Under the pieces are notes generated by a model. The model was given only the letters and a program-made list of their open reading frames with translations, was not told the DNA's origin and made no database searches. From an uncultured Peptostreptococcaceae bacterium (GTDB lineage Bacteria; Bacillota; Clostridia; Peptostreptococcales; Peptostreptococcaceae): DNA of 64,000 nucleotides. Position numbers and translations under genes: made by a program. Below are positions 26,798 to 35,251 of this stretch, piece after piece (the first letter of the stretch is position 1; each line of letters starts with the position of its first letter). The stretch spans positions 1 to 64,000 of the forward strand of contig CAMTIM010000052.1 of the NCBI GenBank assembly GCA_947072565.1, in the 5' to 3' direction.

Positions 26798-27697
26798 ATG
26801 ATTAATGAAAATATATTAAGTATGATAGGTAATACACCTATTGTTAAATTAAATAAATTAGAAAATGCTAATGTTTATGTTAAATTAGAAAAATATAATC
26901 CAGGTGGAAGTGTAAAAGACAGAGCAGTCTATTTTATGATAGAAGGATTAGAAAAAAGAGGTAGCTTAAAAAAAGGAGATGTATTGGTAGAAGCAACTAG
27001 CGGAAATACGGGTATAGCCTTGGCAATGATAGGAAGATTAAAGGGGTATGAGGTAATAATAGTAATGCCAGAAACTATGAGCGTAGAAAGAAGAGAGCTT
27101 ATGAAAGCGTATGGAGCAACTATTATTCTTACAGATGGAAAGCTTGGGATGAATGGTTCTATAAAAAAAGCTGAAGAACTTTTAAACGAAAATAATAGTT
27201 ATAAAAGCTTAAATCAGTTTGATAACGAAGATAATCCAAATGGTCATTACAAAACAACAGGAGTGGAGATATTAGATCAAGTAAAAGATATTGATATATT
27301 TATTTGTGGTGTAGGTACAGGTGGTACTTTAAGTGGTGTAGCTAGATACTTAAAAGAACAAAATCCTAATATAAAAATAGTAGCTATAGAACCTGAAAAG
27401 TCACCAGCTATATCTAAAAATCAAAGTGGTCCACATAAGATTCAAGGTATAGGAGCAGGATTTATTCCAAAGAATTATGATGCTTCTTTAGTAGATGAAA
27501 TAATGACAATATCAGATGAAGAAGCTTTTGATGGTGTTAGATTAATGGCAAAAGAAGAAGCTATATTAGTTGGAATCTCTTCGGGAGCTAACATATTTGG
27601 AGCTTTAAAGCTATCAAAACTTTATCCAAATAAAAATATAGTTACAATAGCACCTGATGGAATTGAAAAATATATATCTATGGAAATATTTAAATAG
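26798..27697 (+). CDS. cysK: Cysteine synthase (O-acetylserine sulfhydrylase)
   Basis: Makes cysteine from O-acetylserine and sulfide with pyridoxal phosphate. The 299 residues match the family. The PLP lysine is K40 in NPGGSVKDRA. The substrate loop is TSGNTG, the phosphate-binding loop is GVGTGGT, and the late motif GISSGAN follows. The ATG at 26798 follows AAAGGGAGG; nine upstream in-frame codons overlap the operator and are unlikely to be translated. cysE, which supplies its substrate, follows by 43 nt. Confidence 0.95.
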   Translation: MINENILSMIGNTPIVKLNKLENANVYVKLEKYNPGGSVKDRAVYFMIEGLEKRGSLKKGDVLVEATSGNTGIALAMIGRLKGYEVIIVMPETMSVERRELMKAYGATIILTDGKLGMNGSIKKAEELLNENNSYKSLNQFDNEDNPNGHYKTTGVEILDQVKDIDIFICGVGTGGTLSGVARYLKEQNPNIKIVAIEPEKSPAISKNQSGPHKIQGIGAGFIPKNYDASLVDEIMTISDEEAFDGVRLMAKEEAILVGISSGANIFGALKLSKLYPNKNIVTIAPDGIEKYISMEIFK

Positions 27698-27740
27698 CAA
27701 GTATAGTTAATCAAAGTAGAATTATAGGAGATGAAAGAAA

Positions 27741-28289
27741 TTGTTTAAAAAAATAAATAAAGATATAGAATATATAATGGAAAATGACCCAGCAGCAAGA
27801 AGTAAGATAGAAGTGTTTTTGCTATATCCTTCTATCCATGCTAGAATATCTCACATGATATCGCATTTTTTATATAATCATAAACTTTTTTTTACTGCAA
27901 GACTAGTATCTCAAATATCAAGGTTTTTAACAGGCATTGAAATACATCCAGGTGCTACATTAGGAGATAGTATATTGATAGACCATGGTATGGGTGTTGT
28001 AATAGGAGAAACAGCAGAGGTTGGCAATAGAGTTACGATTTACCATGGCACCACTTTAGGTGGAACAGGAAAAGATAAAGGTAAAAGGCATCCAACTATT
28101 AAAGACAATGTAATAATAGGAGCAGGAACAAAAATATTGGGACCTATTACTGTAGGGTCAAATTCTAAAATAGGAGCAAACTCAGCTGTATTAAAAGATA
28201 TACCAGAAGGTGCAACAGTAGTTGGGATGGCCGCTGATATAGTTAGAATAAAAGGTGTTAAGATTGAAGAAAAAAACAAATTAAACTAA
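27741..28289 (+). CDS. cysE: Serine O-acetyltransferase
   Basis: Acetylates serine to O-acetylserine with acetyl-CoA, the rate-controlling step of cysteine synthesis. The 182 residues form a short Firmicute CysE: a small helical N-domain followed by the left-handed beta-helix ([19 protein letters not shown], then [20 protein letters not shown], with catalytic His in DHG and YHGTTLGG). It starts with TTG behind AGGAGATG. It lacks the C-terminal Ile-rich tail that docks into CysK in enterobacteria; here the tail is [12 protein letters not shown]. It is cotranscribed with cysK. Confidence 0.94.
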   Translation: MFKKINKDIEYIMENDPAARSKIEVFLLYPSIHARISHMISHFLYNHKLFFTARLVSQISRFLTGIEIHPGATLGDSILIDHGMGVVIGETAEVGNRVTIYHGTTLGGTGKDKGKRHPTIKDNVIIGAGTKILGPITVGSNSKIGANSAVLKDIPEGATVVGMAADIVRIKGVKIEEKNKLN

Positions 28290-28365
28290 AAAAATATAAT
28301 AATACTATTATTTATACAAAGTATAAAAACATTTAAGACCAAAACTCCTTATAAAGTACAAGGGA

Positions 28366-28393
28366 TTGACAATTAAACAAAAAGTTATATAAT
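28366..28393 (+). promoter_or_regulatory. Consensus promoter of the thiamine operon
   Basis: A perfect TTGACA (28366-28371), a 16-bp spacer and a perfect TATAAT (28388-28393), ending about 25 bp before the TPP aptamer. Confidence 0.85.
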
Positions 28394-28415
28394 TGACTTA
28401 TAAAGAGTTTTAAAG

Positions 28416-28497
28416 AACAGCTAGGGGTGCCAAAAGGCTGAGAGGATTTACCGACCCTTGTACCTGATATGGATAATTCCAGCGTAGGAAAGCTTAT
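28416..28497 (+). promoter_or_regulatory. TPP riboswitch (THI element)
   Basis: The conserved core reads CTAGGGGTGCC, GGCTGAGAGG, then CCCTTGTACCTGATATGG and ATTCCAGCGTAGGAAAGC. This is the thiamine-pyrophosphate aptamer with its pyrimidine-sensing CTGAGA and pyrophosphate-sensing helices. P1 is AGCT at both ends (28419-28422 with 28491-28494). A terminator 40 nt downstream indicates transcriptional attenuation: TPP binding should switch thiD and thiE off. Confidence 0.96.
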
Positions 28498-28538
28498 ACA
28501 TTAGTTTAAATATATATGTATATTTATAAGTGTAATAC

Positions 28539-28569
28539 AGCTATACCTAACTTAGGTATAGCTTTTTTA
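28539..28569 (+). terminator. Riboswitch-controlled terminator before thiD
   Basis: Stem AGCTATACCTAA/TTAGGTATAGCT followed by six T residues: the expression platform of the TPP riboswitch. Confidence 0.88.
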
Positions 28570-28596
28570 ATATAACAACAATTGAGGGGGAAAAAC

Positions 28597-29394
28597 ATGA
28601 AAAACTATAAAGTAGCAACACTTACAATAGCAGGATCAGACTGTAGTGGGGGAGCAGGAATACAAGCTGATTTAAAAACATTTAGTGCTATAGGAACATA
28701 TGGGATGAGTGTAATAACTGCTATAACAGCTCAAAATACACAAGGAGTGTTTGAAGTAGAAGAGTTAAGTCAAAGTATAATAAAAAAACAAATAGAAGTA
28801 GTATTTGATGACATAGAGCCAGGTGCTGTTAAGATAGGTATGGTATCGAGTCCAGAAATAATTTTAGAGATTGCAAATACTTTAAAAAAGTATAATCCAA
28901 AAAATTTAGTAGTAGATCCAGTTATGATATCAAAGAGTGGATACAGCTTACTTAGACCAGAGGCTAAAGAAAATATGATAAAATATTTAATACCAATGGC
29001 ATATATAGTAACACCCAATGTTCCCGAAGCACAAGAGATAACAGGTATGAACATTGAAACTTTAGAAGATATGAAAATAGCAGGGCAAAAAATCTTAGAA
29101 ATGGGACCAAAACATGTATTAATGAAAGGTGGACATTTAGAAGGTGATGCTATTGATGTATTAATCGGAAAAGATATATTTGAAGTTTATGAAAGTAAAA
29201 GGTTAGATAGAAAGAATACTCATGGAACTGGGTGTACTATATCTTCTTCAATAGCGTCTCATTTAGCTTTAGGATATGGGATAAAAGAAGCAGTGGCACT
29301 TAGTAAAATATACATAACAGAGGCTATAAAAAATAGCTTTGACATAGGTCATGGTGTTGGGCCTGTTCATCATTTTTATAAATTTGATAAATAA
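28597..29394 (+). CDS. thiD: Hydroxymethylpyrimidine/phosphomethylpyrimidine kinase
   Basis: Phosphorylates HMP and HMP-P to the diphosphate used for thiamine synthesis or salvage. The 265 residues match the family. The signature [17 protein letters not shown] is at the N-terminus, [11 protein letters not shown] lies in the middle, and the anion-hole [15 protein letters not shown] carries the catalytic Cys. The ATG at 28597 follows GAGGGGG. It is the first gene under the TPP riboswitch; thiE follows. Confidence 0.95.
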   Translation: MKNYKVATLTIAGSDCSGGAGIQADLKTFSAIGTYGMSVITAITAQNTQGVFEVEELSQSIIKKQIEVVFDDIEPGAVKIGMVSSPEIILEIANTLKKYNPKNLVVDPVMISKSGYSLLRPEAKENMIKYLIPMAYIVTPNVPEAQEITGMNIETLEDMKIAGQKILEMGPKHVLMKGGHLEGDAIDVLIGKDIFEVYESKRLDRKNTHGTGCTISSSIASHLALGYGIKEAVALSKIYITEAIKNSFDIGHGVGPVHHFYKFDK

Positions 29395-29403
29395 AGTAAA
29401 GAA

Positions 29404-29432
29404 GGGGGTTAGTTAAATTAAAATTTAGCTAA
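29404..29432 (+). other. Shine-Dalgarno plus hairpin before thiE
   Basis: GAAGGGGG at 29401-29408 is 37 nt from the thiE ATG, too far for normal initiation. Directly after it an 11-bp near-perfect hairpin (TTAGTTAAATT with AATTTAGCTAA, one wobble) spans 29409-29432. Folded, it would bring the site to about 13 nt from the ATG. Confidence 0.4.
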
Positions 29433-29445
29433 TATAATTGTAAAT

Positions 29446-30072
29446 ATGAATAATATAAAAGAAACATTAAAGTTGTACTTAGTAACAGATAGTGACATAT
29501 TAAAGAATAGAGATTTTTATAAATGTATAGAGGATGCTATAAAGGGCGGAGTTACAATGCTACAATTAAGAGAAAAAAATGCGTCTGGTAGTGAATTTTT
29601 AGAAAAAGCTATAAAACTAAGAGCATTAACTAGAAAATACAATGTCAGCTTCATAATAAATGATAGAGTGGATATTGCAATGCTTTGTGACGCTGATGGA
29701 GTACATGTAGGGCAAAGTGATATAGATGCAAAATCAGTTAGACGTTTAATAGGAAAAAATAAAATAGTTGGTGTGTCAGCAAGAGATTTAAAAGAAGCTC
29801 AGAAGGCTAAAAATGATGGCGCAGATTATATAGGTGTAGGTGCTATGTATACAACGCTTACTAAGATGGATGCAAAATCGGTTTCTTTTGATACAGTAAA
29901 GGAGATAAAGGAAAGTATAGATATACCTATGGTTTTAATAGGTGGAATTGATTTAGATAATCTAGAAAAATTAAAATTATTAAAAAGCGATGGATATGCA
30001 ATAGTTTCAGCAATTCTAAAAAAACAAGATACATATTTAGAAAGTAAAAAATGGATTGAAAGTATAGGTTAA
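29446..30072 (+). CDS. thiE: Thiamine phosphate synthase
   Basis: Joins HMP diphosphate and the thiazole phosphate to thiamine phosphate. The 208 residues form a TIM barrel of normal length. Motifs are GGVTMLQLREKNASG, IINDRVDIAMLCDADGVHVG and VGVSARDLKEA, with GVGAMYTTLTKMDAKSV in place of the more usual GPIFPTxTK, and VLIGGID near the end. The ATG is fixed by an in-frame stop 6 nt upstream, yet no ribosome binding site lies close. It is the last gene of the riboswitch operon; the other thi genes are not in this window. Confidence 0.94.
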   Translation: MNNIKETLKLYLVTDSDILKNRDFYKCIEDAIKGGVTMLQLREKNASGSEFLEKAIKLRALTRKYNVSFIINDRVDIAMLCDADGVHVGQSDIDAKSVRRLIGKNKIVGVSARDLKEAQKAKNDGADYIGVGAMYTTLTKMDAKSVSFDTVKEIKESIDIPMVLIGGIDLDNLEKLKLLKSDGYAIVSAILKKQDTYLESKKWIESIG

Positions 30073-30077
30073 AGTCT

Positions 30078-30146
30078 ATAACATATAAAAAAGAGTGTTT
30101 TAAAAATGATTTTAATCATTTAAAAACACTCTTTTTTATATGTTAT
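30078..30146. terminator. Long bidirectional terminator between thiE and the collagen-like gene
   Basis: An inverted repeat of about 32 bp per arm (outer part ATAACATATAAAAAAGAGTG, perfect) with a small bulge near the loop. A and T runs on both sides fit use by both convergent genes; the stop of the minus-strand gene lies inside it. Confidence 0.85.
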
Positions 30147-31114
30147 TTTTTATATGGAACTTTTTTAGGTGGAGCATATTTTTCTTTAGGAGATGTAGGT
30201 GCAATTCCTGTATCACCTTTGTCACCCTTTTCACCTTTAGGACCCATGTCACCTTTATCGCCTTTGTCACCTTTATCTCCTTTATCACCTTTAGAACTAG
30301 CACTGCCCTTAGGACCCATATCGCCTTTGTCCCCTTTATCTCCTTTGTCACCTTTAGGACCTTGTTTGCCTTGAGGTCCCATATCACCTTTATCGCCTTT
30401 TTCACCTTTAGAACTAGCACTTGATTGAGGACCCATGTCGCCTTTATCGCCTTTAGGACCTTGTTTACCTTGAGGACCCATGTCGCCTTTATCACCTTTA
30501 GGACCTTGACTACCTTGAGGACCCATAGTACCTTTTTCTCCATTAAGACCTTGTTTGCCTTGAGGACCCATGTCGCCTTTATCGCCTTTAGGACCTTGAC
30601 TACCTTGAAGACCTATATCACCTTTATCCCCCTTAGGACCTTGCTTACCTTGAAGACCCATATCGCCTTTATCGCCTTTATCACCTTTATCACCTTTAGG
30701 GCCTTGAGGGCCAGGTATTCCAGCGATGCTTCCACCCATATTACAAAGTGGATTTACATAAGTTTCTTTTCCTAAGTCTATATATTGAATTGAATTCAAT
30801 TTTACATAAATAGGACCTTTTCCTGAAGATGTTTTCCCCATAACAGCACATTGATTAACCTTACAAATACGAAGTTTTAAAATACAATCACTGTCTTCTA
30901 ATTTTAATCCTACGACTTTACCTATACAACTGCACAATATAGAATATATTTGGCAATCACATACATTTATAGGATATACAAACATAGGACACATATTATG
31001 TTCTACATTTTTAGATCCACAAGACTTAGTAGAATGTTTAGGCATTTTACAAGAAGTAGATTTGTAGCAATCTTTATTGCAATTGTTGTCTTTACTCATA
31101 CAGTCTTTATACAT
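30143..31114 (-). CDS. Collagen-like Gly-X-Y repeat protein with Cys-rich N-domain
   Basis: A 323-residue protein in three parts. Residues 1-130 form a domain with 14 cysteines (CDCQIYSILCSCIGKVVGLK and similar), whose family I do not recognise. Residues about 132-302 are Gly-X-Y triplets dominated by GPKGDKGDMG and GPQGKQG, interrupted twice by SASSKG. The tail (SPKEKYAPPKKVPYKK) is short and basic. There is no signal peptide and no BclA-type C-terminal globular domain. A surface role on the exosporium, as for Bacillus and Clostridium collagen-like proteins, is an inference; the cysteines could allow cross-linking to the spore coat. The ATG follows GGAGTG. Repeats at the DNA level make the length prone to change. 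Confidence 0.88.
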   Translation of the reverse strand: MYKDCMSKDNNCNKDCYKSTSCKMPKHSTKSCGSKNVEHNMCPMFVYPINVCDCQIYSILCSCIGKVVGLKLEDSDCILKLRICKVNQCAVMGKTSSGKGPIYVKLNSIQYIDLGKETYVNPLCNMGGSIAGIPGPQGPKGDKGDKGDKGDMGLQGKQGPKGDKGDIGLQGSQGPKGDKGDMGPQGKQGLNGEKGTMGPQGSQGPKGDKGDMGPQGKQGPKGDKGDMGPQSSASSKGEKGDKGDMGPQGKQGPKGDKGDKGDKGDMGPKGSASSKGDKGDKGDKGDKGDMGPKGEKGDKGDTGIAPTSPKEKYAPPKKVPYKK

Positions 31115-31354
31115 ATACTTTCACTCCATGTTAAATATTTTAATTAGTAGTATAACTACGTAATATAGATATATGATTAAAATTCCAAAAATGGGACACT
31201 ATATAGCCATAAAAGTGTTTAAAATCTATAATATTAAATTAAATAAGGTGCATTAAGAATGTATTAAAATAAAAAAAATTTGATAACAGTGACATTAAAT
31301 CTCAATAAAATGATATAATTAAAAGCAAAGTTATATAAACAATAGGGAGGACAT

Positions 31355-32518
31355 ATGAAAATAGACTGGAATAAAAGGTATACAACAATAGCGATATACT
31401 CATTTTTAGTAATATCTTGTAGTATAATTTTCTTTAGCATAATTAGTGAAATGAGTGAATTTACTGATAATTTAGGGTGGATAGTATCAACATTGCAACC
31501 CTTTATAATAGGATTTGTAATAGCATATTTATTAAATTTCATATTAGTATTTTTTGAAGAGAAAGTATTTGTATTTGATTCAATTAAAAATATGAAGAAA
31601 AAAAATAAAAGAGGGCTAAGCCTTTTATTTACTTATATAACAGCATTTCTAATAATTTATTTATTTATGAAATTTGTTTTTCCACAAGTGGTAGATAGTG
31701 TAGTTGGTCTTGTTAATGATATTCCAACATATGTAACTAATTTAACAAAGCTATTAGAAGATATGACAGCAAAATTAAATACAGATAGCAAATATGTAGT
31801 ACTAGCTATGCAAAAATGGAATGAGTTTATAAATTACATTATAAGTGTAATAACTAACTTGCTTCCTATTTTAGGAGATACTATTAAAAGTATAGCATCT
31901 AGTATATGGAATATAGTATTAGGACTAGTAATATCTATTTATTTATTAATGGATAAGGAAAACTTCTGTGCATTAAGTAAAAAAATGACTTTTGCTTTGT
32001 TATCTAAAAAACATGCAGAAAAAGTAGTAGAGTTAAATCATAGAAGTAATGATACATTTGGTAAATTTATAAGCGGGAAAATTATAGATTCAGTAATAAT
32101 AGGTATATTAACATTTGTTATATTAACAATATTTAAAATACCATATACTTTACTTATATCTGTGATAATAGGTATAACTAATATTATACCGTTCTTTGGA
32201 CCATTCTTTGGTGCTATACCATCATTTATAATAATAATGTTTGTATCACCTATAAAAGCATTATGGTTCTTACTTATAATATTTGTGATACAACAATTAG
32301 ATGGAAATATCATAGGTCCTAAGATATTAGGTGACTCGATAGGTATATCAGCCTTTTGGATATTATTTTCTTTATTAGTAGCAGGTAAATTATTAGGGCT
32401 TGTTGGAATGATTATAGGAGTTCCTTTATTTGCTATAATTTATTCAATACTAAAAGATGTTATAGAAGACAAGTTAAGTAAAAAAGGATTACCAAAAGAT
32501 ACACATGACTATATGTAG
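31355..32518 (+). CDS. AI-2E family membrane transporter (PerM/YtvI-like)
   Basis: A 387-residue permease of the AI-2E/PerM family (PF01594). It has seven to eight membrane segments, with a long extracytoplasmic helix after the third (VVDSVVGLVNDIPTYVTNLT). The family C-terminal block reads ITNIIPFFGPFFGAIPSF, then QQLDGNIIGPKILGDSIGIS and LGLVGMIIGVPLFAIIYS. Proteins of this family export small molecules or act as sodium/proton antiporters; the substrate cannot be read here. The ATG follows AGGGAGGA. It is monocistronic. Confidence 0.88.
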   Translation: MKIDWNKRYTTIAIYSFLVISCSIIFFSIISEMSEFTDNLGWIVSTLQPFIIGFVIAYLLNFILVFFEEKVFVFDSIKNMKKKNKRGLSLLFTYITAFLIIYLFMKFVFPQVVDSVVGLVNDIPTYVTNLTKLLEDMTAKLNTDSKYVVLAMQKWNEFINYIISVITNLLPILGDTIKSIASSIWNIVLGLVISIYLLMDKENFCALSKKMTFALLSKKHAEKVVELNHRSNDTFGKFISGKIIDSVIIGILTFVILTIFKIPYTLLISVIIGITNIIPFFGPFFGAIPSFIIIMFVSPIKALWFLLIIFVIQQLDGNIIGPKILGDSIGISAFWILFSLLVAGKLLGLVGMIIGVPLFAIIYSILKDVIEDKLSKKGLPKDTHDYM

Positions 32519-32521
32519 ATA

Positions 32522-32578
32522 AAATAAAACAGGAGAGATAAATAACTATAAAGGTTATATATTTCTCCTGTTTTATTT
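32522..32578 (+). terminator. Terminator after the AI-2E transporter
   Basis: A 25-nt arm (core AAATAAAACAGGAGA) pairs with a few mismatches to a T-rich descending arm starting just after the stop. Confidence 0.75.
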
Positions 32579-32714
32579 ATAATACTTAAAGATTTAAAAG
32601 TGAAAATATTATATACTTAAGCTATTAGAAAAAAACTTGCAAGCGTATGCACGTCAATATATAATTAAAAATATATTTACACCGTATAAATGAAACTAAT
32701 GGGGGATTTAAAAT

Positions 32715-33335
32715 ATGGATATGCACAAAACTATTATAAAAACAGAAAAGCAAAAGATGATAGATGGAGATCTTTACTTAGCTTTTGGGAAAGAATTAGA
32801 AAGTGAAAGACAATATGCAAAAGAAGTTTTATTTGATTATAATAACTTACATCCAAGCAAAGTGGATGATAGAAACGATATTATAAAAAAACTATTTGGA
32901 GAAGTAGGTAAAGAATTTTACATAGAGCCACCTTTTAGATGTGACTATGGATATAATATTTATTGGGGAGAAGGGTCTTATGCTAATTATAATTTGACAG
33001 TACTTGATTGTGCACCTGTTAAGATAGGTAAAAACGTATTGTTTGGACCTAATGTAAACATATTTACAGCAGGGCATCCAATAGATGTTAAGATGAGAAC
33101 TAGTGGACTTGAATATGCAATAGCAATAAGCATAGAAGATAATGTATGGGTAGGTGGAGGCACTACTATAAACCCAGGCGTAAGTATAGGAGAGAATACT
33201 GTAATAGCTTCAGGAAGTGTAGTTACTAAAGATATACCATCTAATGTTGTAGCTGGAGGAAATCCTTGCAGAATAATAAGAGAAATAAATGAAGATGATA
33301 AGACTAGATATTTTAAAGATAGATATATAAAATAA
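32715..33335 (+). CDS. maa: Maltose/galactoside O-acetyltransferase-type protein
   Basis: Acetylates a sugar hydroxyl with acetyl-CoA. The 206 residues fit the LacA/Maa family, with an N-terminal Mac domain (KQKMIDGDLYLAFGKELESE) and a left-handed beta-helix (APVKIGKNVLFGPNVNIFTAGHP, of which the His in TAGHP is catalytic). The closing block is VWVGGGTTINPGVSIG, then GSVVTKDIPSNVVAGGNPC. The ATG follows GGGGGAT. It probably detoxifies non-metabolised sugars; the true acceptor is unknown. It stands alone. Confidence 0.9.
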   Translation: MDMHKTIIKTEKQKMIDGDLYLAFGKELESERQYAKEVLFDYNNLHPSKVDDRNDIIKKLFGEVGKEFYIEPPFRCDYGYNIYWGEGSYANYNLTVLDCAPVKIGKNVLFGPNVNIFTAGHPIDVKMRTSGLEYAIAISIEDNVWVGGGTTINPGVSIGENTVIASGSVVTKDIPSNVVAGGNPCRIIREINEDDKTRYFKDRYIK

Positions 33336-33475
33336 ATATTAATATAGAAATATGAAGATAGAAATATTGTATAAAAACCATAAAATTAAAATACAATGTA
33401 TATAATATAGATTTTTTTAGTGAGGGTCTTAAAATATATTAATATAATTTAATATAAATTAGACAGGAGGAAAAA

Positions 33476-34663
33476 ATGAATAAATATAATTTTGATAAGG
33501 TTGTAAATAGAGAAAATACGGGATGTGTAAAATGGGATTTTAGAACAAGATGCAATGAAAAAGCATCAAAAGATGGACTCCCCCTGTGGATAGCTGATAT
33601 GGATTTTGAGTGTGCAAAGCCTATAATAGATGCACTTCACAAAAGAATAGACCATAAAGTATTTGGTTATAGCTCAAATGATACTAAAGAGTATAAAGAA
33701 TCTGTTTGTAATTGGTACAAAAGAAGACTTGATTTTGAAATAGATAAAGAAAATATATTTTATAGCCCAGGAGTTGTACCAGCTATAGCAGCATTAGTAA
33801 ACATATTAACTAATAAAGGTGATAAAGTTATAATCCAAAAACCTGTGTATCATCCATTTGAAGCAAAGGTTGAAAATAACGATAGAGACGTTATAAACAA
33901 TAGCTTAAAATATGATGGAAAAAGTTATAAAATTGATTTTGAAGATTTAAAAGAAAAAGCAAAAGACCCTAAGGCTAAGATAATGTTGATTTGTAGTCCT
34001 CATAACCCAGTAGGTAGAGTTTGGAAAAAAGAAGAACTAAGAAAAGTTATAGATATATGTAAAAGTAATAATTTATGGATAATATCAGATGAAATACATT
34101 GTGATTTAATAAGAGGTGGATACAAACACATACCAACACAAAAAGTTGGATATGACTATAAAGATAAAATAATAACTTGTACAGCACCAAGTAAAACTTT
34201 TAATTTAGCAGGAATGCATTTATCAAATATAATTATAAACAATAAAGAACTTCAAAAGAAGTGGGAATTTGAGATAAGAGAAAAGCTAGACATAGGAACG
34301 CCAAGTCCTTTTGCTATAGTATCAACTATAGCTGCCTACAATGAATGTGAAGATTGGATAGATGAATTAAATAAATACTTAGATAATAATATGGAATTTA
34401 TAGATAAATACTTAAAAGAGAACTTACCAAAAGTTAAATTAGTTAAGCCTGAGGGTACGTATTTAGCTTGGTTAGATTTTAATGAATATGGATTTAATGA
34501 GATAGAACTAGAGGATTTACTGTTTAAAAAGGGTAATGTGTTATTTAATCAAGGATATAGTTTTGGTAAAGAAGGAAGAGGATTTGTTAGAGTAAATGCA
34601 GCGTGTCCTCTATCTACAATAAAAGAGGCTATGGAAAGAATAAAGAATGTTTTAGAAATCTAA
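33476..34663 (+). CDS. patB: PLP-dependent C-S lyase, MalY/PatB type (cystathionine beta-lyase)
   Basis: Cleaves cystathionine or related thioethers to homocysteine, pyruvate and ammonia; some members also open cysteine. The 395-residue fold-type I aminotransferase-like protein shows LPLWIADMDFECAKPI, CSPHNPVGRVWKKEEL and SDEIHCDLI, with the PLP lysine in APSKTFNLAGMH and the terminal substrate arginine in GRGFVRVNAACPLSTI. The ATG follows AGGAGGA. It is not in an operon with cysK-cysE but belongs to the same sulfur metabolism. Confidence 0.9.
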   Translation: MNKYNFDKVVNRENTGCVKWDFRTRCNEKASKDGLPLWIADMDFECAKPIIDALHKRIDHKVFGYSSNDTKEYKESVCNWYKRRLDFEIDKENIFYSPGVVPAIAALVNILTNKGDKVIIQKPVYHPFEAKVENNDRDVINNSLKYDGKSYKIDFEDLKEKAKDPKAKIMLICSPHNPVGRVWKKEELRKVIDICKSNNLWIISDEIHCDLIRGGYKHIPTQKVGYDYKDKIITCTAPSKTFNLAGMHLSNIIINNKELQKKWEFEIREKLDIGTPSPFAIVSTIAAYNECEDWIDELNKYLDNNMEFIDKYLKENLPKVKLVKPEGTYLAWLDFNEYGFNEIELEDLLFKKGNVLFNQGYSFGKEGRGFVRVNAACPLSTIKEAMERIKNVLEI

Positions 34664-34738
34664 TAACTTTTAGGGTTAATACTAGATTGTGATATAATAG
34701 AATAAATATATTAATAGAAAGGATATACTAATAAAAAT

Positions 34739-34966
34739 ATGATCATAAAACTTACAAGAGATAATTTTAATTTTAGATTTAAACAATATGAGGGAATGTT
34801 TTTTCATGCTGATATAAATGAAGGCAGTGAAGTTATAAAATATAAAATAACTAAAGATAAAGAAGGATTAGAACTTAAGGAGTTTGGAAATACACATATT
34901 AAAGAAAATAATATGTTATATATTCCTCAAATTGAAGCTTATATAGACTTAAAAACTATAAAATAA
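34739..34966 (+). CDS. Small hypothetical protein
   Basis: A 75-residue soluble protein that I do not recognise. It is rich in charged residues and beta-strand-like alternation (KLTRDNFNFRFKQYEGMFF, then VIKYKITKDKEGLELKEFG). There are no cysteines and no signal. GAAAGGA lies 14 nt before the ATG, slightly far. TATAAT at 34693-34698 could be its -10 element. A strong bidirectional hairpin follows, supporting a real transcription unit. Confidence 0.6.
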   Translation: MIIKLTRDNFNFRFKQYEGMFFHADINEGSEVIKYKITKDKEGLELKEFGNTHIKENNMLYIPQIEAYIDLKTIK

Positions 34967-34976
34967 TATAAAATAT

Positions 34977-35013
34977 AAAAATGTCATCGAAATAAAATTC
35001 GATGACATTTTTT
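34977..35013. terminator. Bidirectional terminator between two small genes
   Basis: A perfect stem AAAAATGTCATCGAA with loop TAAAA and T run; it overlaps the stop codon of the minus-strand 50-residue ORF. Confidence 0.88.
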
Positions 35014-35164
35014 ATATAAATAATTTGTAAACAAATAGTATTACAAAACCAACAACTGCGATTTTGAAAATTAATCCACTAACAAGTTTTATAACCTTTA
35101 TAGAAATCCCTAAAAGAACTATTAGCATAAGTATTTTAAAAATCAAATCAATATTCATATCCAT
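35012..35164 (-). CDS. 50-residue hydrophobic membrane peptide
   Basis: A short ORF starting at ATG 35164 with a perfect AGGAGGA 6 nt upstream (35171-35177 on the plus strand). The peptide begins MDMNIDLIFKILMLIVLLGI and ends VVGFVILFVYKLFI, giving two hydrophobic segments separated by KVIKLVSG. Its stop lies in the arm of a bidirectional terminator. A membrane-embedded role is inferred; a toxin-like peptide or a small transporter accessory are both possible. I recognise no family. Confidence 0.65.
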   Translation of the reverse strand: MDMNIDLIFKILMLIVLLGISIKVIKLVSGLIFKIAVVGFVILFVYKLFI

Positions 35165-35251
35165 TAAATTTCCTCCTACATTGAATATTAGTATTACTGA
35201 GAAATTCTACAATAATATACTATTATACTATAAAAAAACAATAAGCACTAA

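Noticed and set aside
30230..30710. Short repeated units that could resemble a CRISPR array
   Set aside because: The repeats are in-frame 9-nt-based collagen codons without unique spacers of constant length, and no cas genes are near.
30140..30775. Open frames on the plus strand opposite the collagen-like gene
   Set aside because: They are mirror readings of the Gly-X-Y repeats (strings of TFRTHVAFIAF), have no ribosome binding sites and no sensible protein pattern.
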